Of a stretch of DNA of 64,000 bases, positions 27,493 to 36,870 are shown one piece after another. Every line of letters begins with the position of its first letter. Within the stretch, counting starts at the first letter, position 1. The stretch lies in assembly GCA_013178375.1 (NCBI GenBank), contig JABLXQ010000051.1, forward strand, positions 1-64,000, in the 5' to 3' direction. This stretch comes from Gammaproteobacteria bacterium. Lineage in GTDB: Bacteria; Pseudomonadota; Gammaproteobacteria; Pseudomonadales; Ketobacteraceae. The notes beneath the pieces were generated by a model that was given only the letters and a program-made list of their open reading frames with translations, was not told the origin of the DNA and did no database searches. The position numbers and the translations under genes are program-made.

Positions 27493-29328
27493 CTAATTTT
27501 GGTGGGACAGCACGCGGTTACGGCCCGCTTCCTTGGCCCTGTATAAAGCCTGATCGGCATTTTTCAGTAATTCATTGATCGATGTGCCCGAATCCGGTAC
27601 CAGCGCACAAACACCGGCGCTGACCGTGATGCGCAGCGGCCCGGTAGCGGTATCCACAGGCAGATCCTCGATCAGCTGGCGGATACGTTCAGCCACGGTG
27701 ACGGCGCCTTCCAGGGCGGTTTCCGGCAACACGATGCAAAATTCTTCGCCGCCATAACGGGCAGCCTGATCCGCCGGCCAGCGCAGTCCCTGCTGGACCC
27801 GTTGCGCTACCTCGAACAGACACTCGTCGCCGGACTGGTGGCCGTGCAGGTCGTTCACCTGCTTGAAATGATCGATGTCCAGCAGGATGACTGCCAGGCA
27901 GCGCTTGTAGCGCCGGCAGCGTTCCCATTCCTCCCGCAGCTGATTGTCGAGGAAGCGGCGGTTGTGCAGGCCGGTCAGCGCGTCGGTGTTGCTCAGTTCG
28001 CGCAGACGCAGGGTCAGCGCTTCCAGTTCGCGGGTGCGCTCCTGCACGCGGCCTTCCAGTTCCTCGTTCATGCGCTGCGTGGTTTTCAGCGCCTGGGCCT
28101 GGGCCTCGAAGCGCAGCCGGCGCTCGGCGTTGATGCGTTCCGCCAGTGCGAACGACAGCAGCACCACTTCCAGCGACGACCCTATGTGTGTGGCGTACTC
28201 GGTGAAAATGTTGGCCGGAATCAGATCGTATTTGTTCAGCGCCAGGATCAGCCCGCCCGACAGCATGCAGCCCCAGGCGATGGTGTAGTACTTGGCGGTT
28301 TCCTGGTGCCGGTACCAGCAGTAGATGCCGGCGAAGAAACAGATGATGCAGCCCGCGGCAGCCAACGGAATCAGGGTGCGGATGTTATAGCGGTAGGGCA
28401 ATACGAACGCTGTCAGCACCATCACACCGCCAGCCACGGCAGTGATGATCAGGGCAATGTCCAGCCCCCGGTTGAAGCTGCGCAAATCCAGAAAACGGCG
28501 CGTGAATGTTGCGGCGAAAATCACTACCCCCGCCAGGAACACGATGATCGACTCATCGTTCCATTCCGTCAGCGTGGGCCAGAAATAGCGGAAGGTATGC
28601 CCGCCGAGACTGGCCAGAAATGCCGGCATGCACAGCACGTAACCCACATACAGAATGTAGGTGCGTTCCCCCAGCACAAAATAGATCAGCAGGTTGTACA
28701 CCGCGATCACCAGCATGGTGCCGAAGAAAATGCCCTGCAGAATGGTGCGGGTGGTATCGAAGCCGAAGAACTCGTCGTCCTGCCACAGGGTCAGTGGTAC
28801 CTGCACCGAACTGCTGGTGCGCACGCGCAGGTAAACATCCAGCGTCTGCCGGGGTTGCCAGTCCAGGGGAATCACGAAAAAGCGGTGATCGAACAGACGC
28901 TCGCGGTAGGGCAGCTTGTCGCCCATCTGGTACTGGTGCACTACTTCATCGCCGCTCACCACGTACAGGTCGATGTAATCCAGTACGGCGTAACTGATTT
29001 CGATCAGGCGCGACTGCTCGTCCGGCAGCGGATTGACAATGCGCAGATGCACCCACCAGGCTGAGTCGCTGTAACTCTTGTTGAGTACATCGCTGCCGTT
29101 GTCGGCCCACTGGCGGTCCGGCGCGCGTATCTGCTCCAGGGTCAGCTGCAAGGTGGGGTCTTCCAGATAGGCCACATGGCTGTCGAGGCTGACACGCCCG
29201 ACATTCGCATCCAGCGCGAGGGGCTCTGCCGCAAAGGCGCCGCCGCACACCAGCAGGAGCAGACAGGACAAGCAGTACCGCAGCACGATCACGGGAACGG
29301 AATTCGCCTTTATAGAGTGGGGAAACAT
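27493..29328 (-). CDS. Membrane diguanylate cyclase, 7TMR-DISM plus GGDEF
   Basis: A 611-residue inner-membrane protein. A signal-like hydrophobic N-terminus (YCLSCLLLLVCGGAFAAE) leads to a periplasmic 7TMR-DISM extracellular domain (to about residue 185). Seven membrane helices follow, then a short coiled coil (about 405-440) and a GGDEF domain whose active site reads GGEEF. The domain makes cyclic di-GMP. The inhibitory RxxD five residues before GGEEF is not kept: the sequence there is WPAD, so product inhibition through that site is unlikely. The ATG at 29328 is used; upstream codons are open. It is divergent from an exported-protein gene. Confidence 0.92.
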   Translation of the reverse strand: MFPHSIKANSVPVIVLRYCLSCLLLLVCGGAFAAEPLALDANVGRVSLDSHVAYLEDPTLQLTLEQIRAPDRQWADNGSDVLNKSYSDSAWWVHLRIVNPLPDEQSRLIEISYAVLDYIDLYVVSGDEVVHQYQMGDKLPYRERLFDHRFFVIPLDWQPRQTLDVYLRVRTSSSVQVPLTLWQDDEFFGFDTTRTILQGIFFGTMLVIAVYNLLIYFVLGERTYILYVGYVLCMPAFLASLGGHTFRYFWPTLTEWNDESIIVFLAGVVIFAATFTRRFLDLRSFNRGLDIALIITAVAGGVMVLTAFVLPYRYNIRTLIPLAAAGCIICFFAGIYCWYRHQETAKYYTIAWGCMLSGGLILALNKYDLIPANIFTEYATHIGSSLEVVLLSFALAERINAERRLRFEAQAQALKTTQRMNEELEGRVQERTRELEALTLRLRELSNTDALTGLHNRRFLDNQLREEWERCRRYKRCLAVILLDIDHFKQVNDLHGHQSGDECLFEVAQRVQQGLRWPADQAARYGGEEFCIVLPETALEGAVTVAERIRQLIEDLPVDTATGPLRITVSAGVCALVPDSGTSINELLKNADQALYRAKEAGRNRVLSHQN

Positions 29329-29481
29329 TTTCAGCTTAGCAGTAAAGTGACGACCAGCCAGGAATTGTGCGACTGCCGGGACAGATCGCAACGCCTGTTC
29401 CGGGCCCCGCGCAGGGGGTTATCTTTGCAGCAACTCGGTGTAGAATCCGTGGGCAGAACAAAAACTACAAAGGAAAAGCTC

Positions 29482-30762
29482 ATGTCGTTCAGTCGCCTCA
29501 CGGCATTGTTGTTCGGCCTGTCGCTGGCCGGCAGCGCCTTCGCACTCACCCCTCCGCTCAGCTCCATTGACGCCTACAAGGTCATCACCATCGAAGGTGA
29601 GGACATGCCGGTTGCCCTCGGCCAGAACATCGACGACCTGTCCCTGGCCGCCATCCAGGACAACGTGATGGAGCCGGTGCCCTTTCAGATCGACCAGTAC
29701 AACACCGGCGGCGCCATTTATTTCGACGGCTGGGAAGTTCCCATGGCCGGTGACGCCAAGAAAATGGACCCCACCGACAAGCTGCTGTTCCTGTTCAAGG
29801 ATGCCGGCGTCCGTCGCAAATCCACCGATCCCTACGATGGCGAGGTACTGGCGGAAATCAAATTGAAGGACACGGCAGGCATCGAGCGCTTCGTGTACCT
29901 GGTGCGGGGCTCACGTCTGCGTTCCGAGGAACAGTACGTGCGTTACAGCGCGGAAATGGGCGTGGTGGAAACCGATTTTTATTCCCTGCGCTACAACAAG
30001 GACAACCACCTGAAGTGGGACGATTTCCAGTACCTGAACTACGTGGGCGAGCGGCCGCTGGACTCCATGAAGCTGCGCCTGAAAACCGGACTGGTGTCAT
30101 CCATTGCCCCCACCGAACTCAATAACGACGATCTGGTGGCCCTGCCCACCGGCGAGAAGATCGGTCCTATCCGTACCACTACCCAGCTCGATTTCACCCT
30201 GTATCTGGTCAAGCTGCCGATCCTGCAGCTGAGTTTGCAGATCCACCATTATCCGAAGGCGGTCATGTACGACGTGCGCGGCATCATTCCTGAAGTCCGC
30301 CGTTACCTGCTGAAAGATCCCAGCATCGCCATGACGCTGGATGCCAACCGTCTGCTGGGTTCCACCATCCGCATGGCAAATGGCCCCAAGGAACCGGGAG
30401 TGGTGGACGGCAAGATCGATGCGCTGGAAACACAGATGCGTCAGGTCCACTTCACGCCGCAACAGAACTGGTACTGGGTCAGCACCAAGCGCAACCTCGA
30501 CATCGTGGCTTACCTGGATTATCTGGGCGATTTCAACGAGCCGATCTCGCCGGTAATCGATGACGACCTGACCCGGGAAGATCCACCGGAAGTATTCCCC
30601 GGCCAGCTGCCAAATGTGGGCTATCGTATCGACAGCTTCCCGATGAAGGGCTTCCTCGGCTTTGTGGTGAGCATCTATGTCAGTGATGGTCTGGAAGGCG
30701 ATCCGGAGGTGTTCACGCAGCAGTTGCGTACCATTCCCGAACTGCAAGTGCGGCCGTTGTGA
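29482..30762 (+). CDS. Exported protein of unknown function
   Basis: A 426-residue protein with a signal peptide (residues 1-21, cleavage after SAFA). I do not recognise the family. The mature part is rich in beta strands, with segments such as VPFQIDQYNTGGAIYFDGWEV, DPTDKLLFLFKDAG and ERFVYLVRG; many hydrophobic/polar alternations suggest a periplasmic or outer-membrane beta protein. There are no cysteines in the mature chain that I can see. AAAGGA lies 7 bases before the ATG. The gene stands alone on its strand, divergent from a diguanylate cyclase and facing two other exported-protein genes. Confidence 0.8.
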   Translation: MSFSRLTALLFGLSLAGSAFALTPPLSSIDAYKVITIEGEDMPVALGQNIDDLSLAAIQDNVMEPVPFQIDQYNTGGAIYFDGWEVPMAGDAKKMDPTDKLLFLFKDAGVRRKSTDPYDGEVLAEIKLKDTAGIERFVYLVRGSRLRSEEQYVRYSAEMGVVETDFYSLRYNKDNHLKWDDFQYLNYVGERPLDSMKLRLKTGLVSSIAPTELNNDDLVALPTGEKIGPIRTTTQLDFTLYLVKLPILQLSLQIHHYPKAVMYDVRGIIPEVRRYLLKDPSIAMTLDANRLLGSTIRMANGPKEPGVVDGKIDALETQMRQVHFTPQQNWYWVSTKRNLDIVAYLDYLGDFNEPISPVIDDDLTREDPPEVFPGQLPNVGYRIDSFPMKGFLGFVVSIYVSDGLEGDPEVFTQQLRTIPELQVRPL

Positions 30763-30836
30763 TGCAGGGTTGCCGGGGCGCTGCCGTGCAAGGCGCTCCG
30801 GTAACCATCAGGTAATTGATCAGCGAATGATGGGCA

Positions 30837-30878
30837 ACAAAAAACCGGCGAGGAGTGTTCGCGTCACCCCACGCCGGT
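30837..30878 (-). terminator. Rho-independent terminator downstream of the 30921-31430 gene
   Basis: On the minus strand the stem ACCGGCG (30872-30878) / CGCCGGT (30844-30850) is followed by a run of six T. The loop is 21 bases. It ends the transcript of the two exported-protein genes between 30921 and 33047. No gene is visible in the rest of 30763-30920. Confidence 0.85.
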
Positions 30879-30920
30879 CGGAGAAAAATATCAGTATCCC
30901 TTTTGTTTATTCCCTTCTGC

Positions 30921-31430
30921 TTATTCGGTTTCACCTTCGTGCAGCATGGCCTGGGCCAGCGAGAATTCGCAGGCCGGGCTTTGACCCTGGCCGGTCTTGC
31001 TGGTGAGGGTCAGGGTCTTGCCATCGGTCACGATGGAATAGCCGCCGTCACGCTCAACCACTTTCAGCTCCACGCTCTCGTCGCTCATGATCAGGTTCTG
31101 GAACAGGATCTGCTTGAACGACTGGTGCGGGTGATCGATGTAGAACTCGGTGTAATACTTGCCGCCGTTCACATCCAGCGTGACGAAGGTGGTTTCATTG
31201 GTGGTGTAGAAATTGGCGGCGCACATTTCCTTGCCTGCACCACCTTTCATTTCGATGCGGCCGATGCCGGAGCGGAACTTGCTGATGGTGTCATTCAGCA
31301 GGTTCTTGAATTCCTGGTGCACTGCGCCGTTCTCGCGCGGCACTTTCACGATGGTATTGTCCGCCAGCGCTACGCTGACACCGGACACGGCCACCAGCAG
31401 GGAGAAACCTATCATTTTTGTAGTTTTCAT
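30921..31430 (-). CDS. Small exported protein of unknown function
   Basis: A 169-residue protein with a signal peptide (residues 1-23, ending SVALA). The mature chain of about 146 residues has two cysteines, one in GKEMCAANF and one in SPACEFS, that could form a disulfide. No domain is recognised. It starts 12 bases after the stop of the upstream exported coiled-coil protein, so the pair form an operon ended by the terminator at 30837-30878. The pair may act together in the periplasm; this is inference from position. Confidence 0.82.
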   Translation of the reverse strand: MKTTKMIGFSLLVAVSGVSVALADNTIVKVPRENGAVHQEFKNLLNDTISKFRSGIGRIEMKGGAGKEMCAANFYTTNETTFVTLDVNGGKYYTEFYIDHPHQSFKQILFQNLIMSDESVELKVVERDGGYSIVTDGKTLTLTSKTGQGQSPACEFSLAQAMLHEGETE

Positions 31431-31442
31431 AACGCTCTCCTG

Positions 31443-33047
31443 TCAACGCAAGTGCTGAACCAGTAACTTGGGCAGTTGCTTGGCTTCTTCCGCCAGCAAC
31501 AACTTGTGCGCATTCTTGTCGCCGGCAAAATACAGCCGCTTCTGATCGGAATCGATACTGTCTGCAATCTCGAACCGACCGGTGGCGGTGGGCACACTCA
31601 CCACCTTGCCGTTCATGTCCAGGCTGGGAATCTGGCGCTGGAAATCCAGCGGGCCGTTGGCATCTTTCTGCCAGCGGTTGTAGAAATGCTTGATGTTGGC
31701 GGTGATCAGGCGCTTCTTGGCGGACTTGATGCACTCCACATAATCGGAGTTGGTCATTTCATCCTTGGGATCCGGACGGGTGCAACTGCCGCTGGTGTCA
31801 TACACAATGTTCGCCCGCAGGTTCTGCTCGCCGATGGGGTCCAGTACCGCCAGGAAATCGATGGTGCGGGCTTCGGAAAAAGCCACCCGGGTAGCGGCTT
31901 CAATGGCGGCGCCGCCGCCCAGGCCGTGTCCGATCAGCACCAGCTTGGCTTCTTTTGGAATCTGGCGGATGTAGCCGCGGAAGGCTTCCTGGAAACCGGC
32001 GGTGCTTTGCGGTCCGCCGTTACTGTTGAATCCGTTCCAGCGCGCTTCAATGTATTTTGCGCCATAGGATTCCACCCAGTTTTTCAGGTGCAGTGTCTGC
32101 TCGATGTCCGGTTCCTGGTCACCGGAGATCACAAAGACATACGAGGTGTAGTCGGTACGGTCGAGCACCGGCCTGGCTGCTGCTGCGGCAGGCGCCGATG
32201 CTACGGGTGGCGGGGTGACAATGGTCTGGGCTGCCGGCACTGCCGATGTCACGCGGGATTGCTGGGCGCTGGCCTGTTCACGCTTGAACTGGGCGGCCAG
32301 CTTCTGGTAACTGCCCTGCTGCTGGGCAAGACGGTTGCGATCATTGCGGATCTGGTTGTTCAGGGCACCGATTTCGGCACTGGTGCGGTCACGCTTCTGT
32401 ACCAGACCGGCAATGCGGGGATCCTTGTCCAGCGAGGAGTCGTCGTTGCCGCCATCCACTGCGTCCAGCTCGCTCTGCATGGCGGCCAGCTCGGACTTGG
32501 CCTGCTCCAGGTTCTGTGCCATCGGTCGCTTCTTTTCCGCCAGTTGATCCAGCTGGCGCTGGTATTCCGCCTGGCGCTTCTTGAACTCGCCTTCTTCCAT
32601 GCTTTGCTTCAGCACGTTCAGTTCGGCGTAACGCAACTTGTCCCGCTCGATGTCGCGGCGGACCACGTCGATATCGAAATCCACCAGCCCGATGTCTTTC
32701 TCCAGGCTTTCGATGGCGAAGGTTTGTTTCTTGAGATCGCGGCGCGCATCAAACACCTGCTTGCGGCCTGCATTGCGCTCGTCGCGGACCAGCTTGCGCT
32801 TGTCCTGAATCTGCCGGTCCAGTGCCCGCAGATCACGATCCAGCGTGGCGACGCGGCTTTCAGCAGCGGCAATGCTCTTGTTGAGGCTCTGTACCTGGGC
32901 TGCGCTGGTGTCCAGCTGGGCCTTGGTGACGGCATTGACCGGTGTGGCCAGCAGGGCCGCCAGTGCCAGTACCAGCGCCACGACAGCATTGTTCCCTGAA
33001 GCCGCCCGTACGTTCCCTGAGGATCTGAAGGATGTCAATCTAACCAT
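31443..33047 (-). CDS. Exported coiled-coil protein with a lipase-like domain lacking the nucleophile
   Basis: A 534-residue protein. The N-terminus has a signal peptide or anchor (about residues 20-39, ending TPVNA). Residues 41-265 form a long coiled coil with heptad-like charged repeats. A proline/alanine-rich linker (about 270-293) joins a C-terminal alpha/beta-hydrolase-like domain. There the nucleophile elbow reads IGHGLGGGAAIEA (GHGLGG at 373-378), so the Ser of GHSLGG is Gly375 (codon GGC). FLAVLDPIGE and DKNAHKLL could carry the acid and His. It is probably a binding pseudo-enzyme or a diverged esterase. ATG 33047 is used; a TTG 14 codons earlier is open. Confidence 0.8.
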   Translation of the reverse strand: MVRLTSFRSSGNVRAASGNNAVVALVLALAALLATPVNAVTKAQLDTSAAQVQSLNKSIAAAESRVATLDRDLRALDRQIQDKRKLVRDERNAGRKQVFDARRDLKKQTFAIESLEKDIGLVDFDIDVVRRDIERDKLRYAELNVLKQSMEEGEFKKRQAEYQRQLDQLAEKKRPMAQNLEQAKSELAAMQSELDAVDGGNDDSSLDKDPRIAGLVQKRDRTSAEIGALNNQIRNDRNRLAQQQGSYQKLAAQFKREQASAQQSRVTSAVPAAQTIVTPPPVASAPAAAAARPVLDRTDYTSYVFVISGDQEPDIEQTLHLKNWVESYGAKYIEARWNGFNSNGGPQSTAGFQEAFRGYIRQIPKEAKLVLIGHGLGGGAAIEAATRVAFSEARTIDFLAVLDPIGEQNLRANIVYDTSGSCTRPDPKDEMTNSDYVECIKSAKKRLITANIKHFYNRWQKDANGPLDFQRQIPSLDMNGKVVSVPTATGRFEIADSIDSDQKRLYFAGDKNAHKLLLAEEAKQLPKLLVQHLR

Positions 33048-33325
33048 GATGACTCGATACTTCTTCTGGTTTTTAGTTATTGTTTTCAATGTTCTGTGGC
33101 TACTGACCGTCGGCGCCTAACTGAATTCAGGGTCGCCTGTGGCAGTAACCAGCGCTCTCAAATTTGTGAGGTGCGTCACGCGCCCCAGAATAAATCTCAC
33201 CTCCGGACAGCGCAAGCGCCGTAACGCCGGGGTGTTTCTCCATTGACTGATAGTGCCATGAAGATGTGTTACAGACTGTTTTATCGATGTTTAAGTTTGG
33301 TCACGAAACGACCATAAAAAGCCCA

Positions 33326-33351
33326 ATAAAAAGGGGTGCCGAAGCACCCCC
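33326..33351 (-). terminator. Rho-independent terminator of the DUF1302-DUF1329 operon
   Basis: On the minus strand the stem GGGGTGC/GCACCCC (33333-33350) closes a TTCG tetraloop and is followed by TTTTTATT. It lies 23 bases after the stop codon of the DUF1329 gene. The remaining 33048-33325 contains nothing else I recognise; it must include the promoter of the gene starting at 33047. Confidence 0.9.
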
Positions 33352-33373
33352 AGTATATCGCGTTGCGCAGGGA

Positions 33374-34750
33374 TTAACGCACACCTTCCTGACGGAGGGC
33401 GTTGGGCTTGAACTCCACCTTCGAGAACTTCACGTCCCAGTTGGCGCCTTTGGCTTCCTCGTTCTCGAAGCCCAGGGCCAGATAGCGGCCGGCGTTCAGG
33501 TCGTACAGGGTTTCAACCGCATAACCGGCTACGCCGCCATTGTAGTAATACATATTGTGGGACTCGGCCACCCGCCACAGGTTGCCACGTCCATCGTAAT
33601 GATCGATTTCCGAGGCTACCCAGGTGTCTTCGTCGATGAAGAAGTTGCGCTGACCATAGATGTGGCGCGTACCTGGCTTCAGCTTGGCTTCCACCACCCA
33701 CACCCGGTGCAGTTCATAGCGAGCGTAATCCTGGTTGATGTGGCCGGACTTGATCATGTCGTCGTATTTCAGGCCTTTCTCGTCCAGTTTGTAGGAGTTG
33801 TACGGAATGTAGATCTCCTTCTTGCCCACCAGGGTCCAGTCGTAGCGATCCGGAGCACCGTTGTACAGGTCGAAGTTGTCGGAGGTTCGCATGCCATCGG
33901 CTGCAGTACCCGGGCCGTCATAGGCCACCTGCGGTGCGCGCCGTACCCGGCGCTGACCGGCGTTGTAGATCCAGGCAAGGCGGGGTTCCTTCACCTGGTC
34001 GATGGTTTCGTGCACCAGCAGCACGTTACCGGCCAGACGGGCGGGGGCTACTACCTGCTGCTTGAAGTAGAACATCACGTTCTCATCTTCACCCGGCTGG
34101 ATGTCGGTGAGCTTGCTGCGCACGGCCAGTTGGTCCTTGAACATGACCATGTTGTACGCGCCATTGGCCTGCGGGGTGGCCTGGCCGATGGTGCGCTCCA
34201 GGGAATCACCCCGGTAACGACCGATGTGGTTCCAGATTACCTCCAGGCCATTCTTGGGAATCGGGAACGGATAGCCCTGCAGGTTCAGCCCCTTCAGACC
34301 GGTGGCGCCTACGGTTTCGGTTTCCACCGCGTTCTTCTTGGTCAGCTCGATGATATGGTCTGGCCAGGTAGCGGTGCGGCGGGTTTGATAGACCGGCAGT
34401 TTGTAGGTCTGCGGATACTTTTGCATCATCGCGATCTGGCCGGGCGTCAGATTGGCTTTGTACTGCTCAAAATTCTGCGCGGTAATCACAAATTGCGGTT
34501 TGTCATCTGCGTAGGGGTTGCAGAGGAACTCGCCGCCCTTGTAGCAGGCCGGAGCCGTTTTCATGCCACCATCCCAGGCGGGAATGGTGCCGGCAGCGTT
34601 GCCGGCCTTTTCCGCGCCCACGGGGGTGAGCTCAGTGCCCAGTTTCGCCACTTCGGACGGATCCACCTTCGCCATTGCCGGTGAAGCCACCAGAGCGGCA
34701 GTTATCATCGCCGCAAGTACTTTCTTATTGAACATCATTTTCATATCCAT
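33374..34750 (-). CDS. DUF1329 outer-membrane-associated lipoprotein-sorting-like protein
   Basis: A 458-residue exported protein, signal peptide 1-27 (ending SPAMA). DUF1329 proteins have a LolA/LolB-like beta fold and almost always pair with a DUF1302 protein. Signatures here include KLGTELTPVGAEKAGNAAGTIPAWDGG near the mature start, PKNGLEVIWNHIGRYRGDS and the C-terminal YGQRNFFIDEDTWVASEIDHYDGRGNLWR. The pair is often seen with RND-type transporters and lipid or hydrophobic-substrate genes, but no RND gene is in this window. It follows the DUF1302 gene by 19 bases and ends at a strong terminator. Confidence 0.92.
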   Translation of the reverse strand: MDMKMMFNKKVLAAMITAALVASPAMAKVDPSEVAKLGTELTPVGAEKAGNAAGTIPAWDGGMKTAPACYKGGEFLCNPYADDKPQFVITAQNFEQYKANLTPGQIAMMQKYPQTYKLPVYQTRRTATWPDHIIELTKKNAVETETVGATGLKGLNLQGYPFPIPKNGLEVIWNHIGRYRGDSLERTIGQATPQANGAYNMVMFKDQLAVRSKLTDIQPGEDENVMFYFKQQVVAPARLAGNVLLVHETIDQVKEPRLAWIYNAGQRRVRRAPQVAYDGPGTAADGMRTSDNFDLYNGAPDRYDWTLVGKKEIYIPYNSYKLDEKGLKYDDMIKSGHINQDYARYELHRVWVVEAKLKPGTRHIYGQRNFFIDEDTWVASEIDHYDGRGNLWRVAESHNMYYYNGGVAGYAVETLYDLNAGRYLALGFENEEAKGANWDVKFSKVEFKPNALRQEGVR

Positions 34751-34769
34751 AATTTAATTCCCCCTCAAC

Positions 34770-36812
34770 TTAGAATGACGCGGATGCACTGAGGGAGTAG
34801 AAATCCCGGTCAGCCAGTTGGTTGTATGGTTCTGCGCCGTAGAAGTCGGTGTAGCCGACACTGACGGTGTAGGTGTTCTGGTATTCCGCATCCAGTGACA
34901 GCCCAAGCGCCTTGCGGTCCTTGATGAAGTTGGTGATGGGGCCTGGGGTCACACCGTCAACGTCATGGCTGAAGCTGATGGTGGGGCGCAGGTTGATACC
35001 GGCAAACACGTTGGAGTAATCGCCAGAGAAACGCATTTTGTAACCCCAGGCGCCGCTGGTGGGGTAGTAGTCGGAGTCTTCGGGGTAGGCAGAACTCGAA
35101 CCCGCAGCGTTAGCACCCGCGAGCCAAGCGGTGTAGGGTGCGAAGATATCATCCGCAGTAGTAAATTGGCTGGCACCGCGGTTCACAAACACCAATGCGT
35201 CAACGGGAACCCAGGGATGGTTCAGCGAGGCGTTGTAGCCGCTATTGAGGATGGCTTCGTCTTTGTCAGGCAGATTCAGGTAAGAACCGGCAATGTCCAG
35301 CAAAACGGTCCAGCGGGATGCGCCCAGGACTTGATCAAAGAAGTGTATGAAGGCAACTTCGGCCTGGAAGTAATCTTCAGTGATATAGCCTGGGGCATAT
35401 TCTCCGGCTTCATACTTGGCATAGCAGTCATAGGGTATTGGCGAATCGTGGCAACTGATCGATGGAAGGCCAATCGCACCACCCAGTGTATCCCCATCCT
35501 CCAGTTGGAAAGGCTGATCCTTGCGCATGCTGATTTCACCCGAAACAGAGGTGGCGCCGCCAGGCAGGCCCATCTCCATAGTGGTGTTGAAGCTTGCTCC
35601 GAACAGCTGAATGTCTTCCGGGTATTCAAGGAAAAAATCAGCCGAAGGCAGAAGGCGCGCAGCGACATTGGTGCTTGCGGCCAAATTTTGTGCCCATTGC
35701 CTTATTTCCACCAGTGACATCTGATCCAGCGGAACGCCAGTTACGAGCGGGATGGAGTTGAATGGTGGTGTTGATATTTCCGACGGAACTGGCATATGGC
35801 CTGAAATAATGGGCGCCTGGGAATGATAGTTGATGTAATAGGCGCCAAATTCCGTTTCGATTGACTCTGCGAAGTAGCGTGCTGCCAAACCAAACTGGCC
35901 GCCGTCATCGGCATCCTGGTCGTCGCCACGGGGCAGTACGGCCAGATCTGCGCCGGGGCTCGTCGCTTCTGCTCCGCCGGCATAGAATCCTCCCCAACAA
36001 TTGGGTCCGGCCAAGTCGGTGGTGGAGAAGTACGTGCCGCACGCAGGCAGTTCAGTATTTTTCCATTCCAACAGCACGAAACCTTCCACAGAGAAGTTTT
36101 CGGTAAGTCCGAGAGATGCGTAGGCCGCTGCCAGCGGAAGCAGGGCATCTTTCACTTCCGATCCCGGGGTCAGGATAGCGTTGACGTCGATGGGATTGAT
36201 GGTGTTGATACCGTTGGCAAAAAGAACGCTTTCGCCCCAGCTGATAACTTGTCGGCCGAGTCGCACGTTGAGCGGCATGTTGCCCAGGTCGAAATCGCCC
36301 CATACGAAGGCATCCAGAATATCGCCACCGCTACCCTGGCTTTGTGAGGGTTCCAGTGGGTCGCCATTGGCGTCCTGACGATAGTAGGCGGGCAGATCGG
36401 TAACGCCATCACCATTTACGATACGATTGTCGTAATAGGCTTTGCCGCGCACGAAGGCGCCGAAATTTTTGTAGTTGAGCTCAACGTCAGCACTGATTTT
36501 TACAACTTCGGAATAGGTGGAGCCCTTCTGCCACAGCAGATTGCTGTTGTCCTGGGAGCTGGTGCCGTGCAGGTGGTGCAGTCCGCCAGGGTTGTCACCT
36601 GCTGCTGCGGCTGCCGCGGCGTTGGTGTCACCCACGCCGCGATAATCCCGATCACTTGCCCGCCAGGCTGCACCGATTGAAACGGTCGTATCCGCCTGGA
36701 CCTTGAATTCACCTTCTTCGTAATCGAACAATGCATAAGCCGGAGTCACCGCACCAGTCGCTGCAATCGCTGCAGCCAGGGCGGTAACCTTGAAGGGGTT
36801 ATGATTTGCCAT
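34770..36812 (-). CDS. DUF1302 outer-membrane beta-barrel-like protein
   Basis: A 680-residue exported protein with signal peptide 1-27 (ending TPAYA). The mature start FDYEEGEFKVQADTTVSIGAAWRASDRD, the NVRLGRQVISWGESVLFANGINTINPIDV block and a C-terminus ending in an aromatic residue (SLSASASF) are typical of DUF1302 proteins, which are predicted outer-membrane barrels possibly handling hydrophobic compounds. An Ala run (NAAAAAAAGDN) is near residue 65. GGAG lies about 10 bases before the ATG. The long AT-rich leader (to about 37030) carries a TGGTTCAC direct repeat. Confidence 0.92.
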   Translation of the reverse strand: MANHNPFKVTALAAAIAATGAVTPAYALFDYEEGEFKVQADTTVSIGAAWRASDRDYRGVGDTNAAAAAAAGDNPGGLHHLHGTSSQDNSNLLWQKGSTYSEVVKISADVELNYKNFGAFVRGKAYYDNRIVNGDGVTDLPAYYRQDANGDPLEPSQSQGSGGDILDAFVWGDFDLGNMPLNVRLGRQVISWGESVLFANGINTINPIDVNAILTPGSEVKDALLPLAAAYASLGLTENFSVEGFVLLEWKNTELPACGTYFSTTDLAGPNCWGGFYAGGAEATSPGADLAVLPRGDDQDADDGGQFGLAARYFAESIETEFGAYYINYHSQAPIISGHMPVPSEISTPPFNSIPLVTGVPLDQMSLVEIRQWAQNLAASTNVAARLLPSADFFLEYPEDIQLFGASFNTTMEMGLPGGATSVSGEISMRKDQPFQLEDGDTLGGAIGLPSISCHDSPIPYDCYAKYEAGEYAPGYITEDYFQAEVAFIHFFDQVLGASRWTVLLDIAGSYLNLPDKDEAILNSGYNASLNHPWVPVDALVFVNRGASQFTTADDIFAPYTAWLAGANAAGSSSAYPEDSDYYPTSGAWGYKMRFSGDYSNVFAGINLRPTISFSHDVDGVTPGPITNFIKDRKALGLSLDAEYQNTYTVSVGYTDFYGAEPYNQLADRDFYSLSASASF

Positions 36813-36846
36813 CAGAGTCGAACTCCATCTAGTTTGTTTTTATCGA

Positions 36847-36870
36847 GTGAACCAAAACGTGCGTGAACCA
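36847..36870. repeat. 8-bp direct repeat in the DUF1302 gene leader
   Basis: On the minus strand TGGTTCAC occurs twice with a start-to-start distance of 16 bases, at 36863-36870 and 36847-36854, between the AT-rich presumed promoter (36960-37040) and the DUF1302 start. It could be an operator, but no regulator gene is adjacent. The 347-bp divergent gap otherwise holds no gene; it also contains the uvrD promoter region. Confidence 0.4.
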
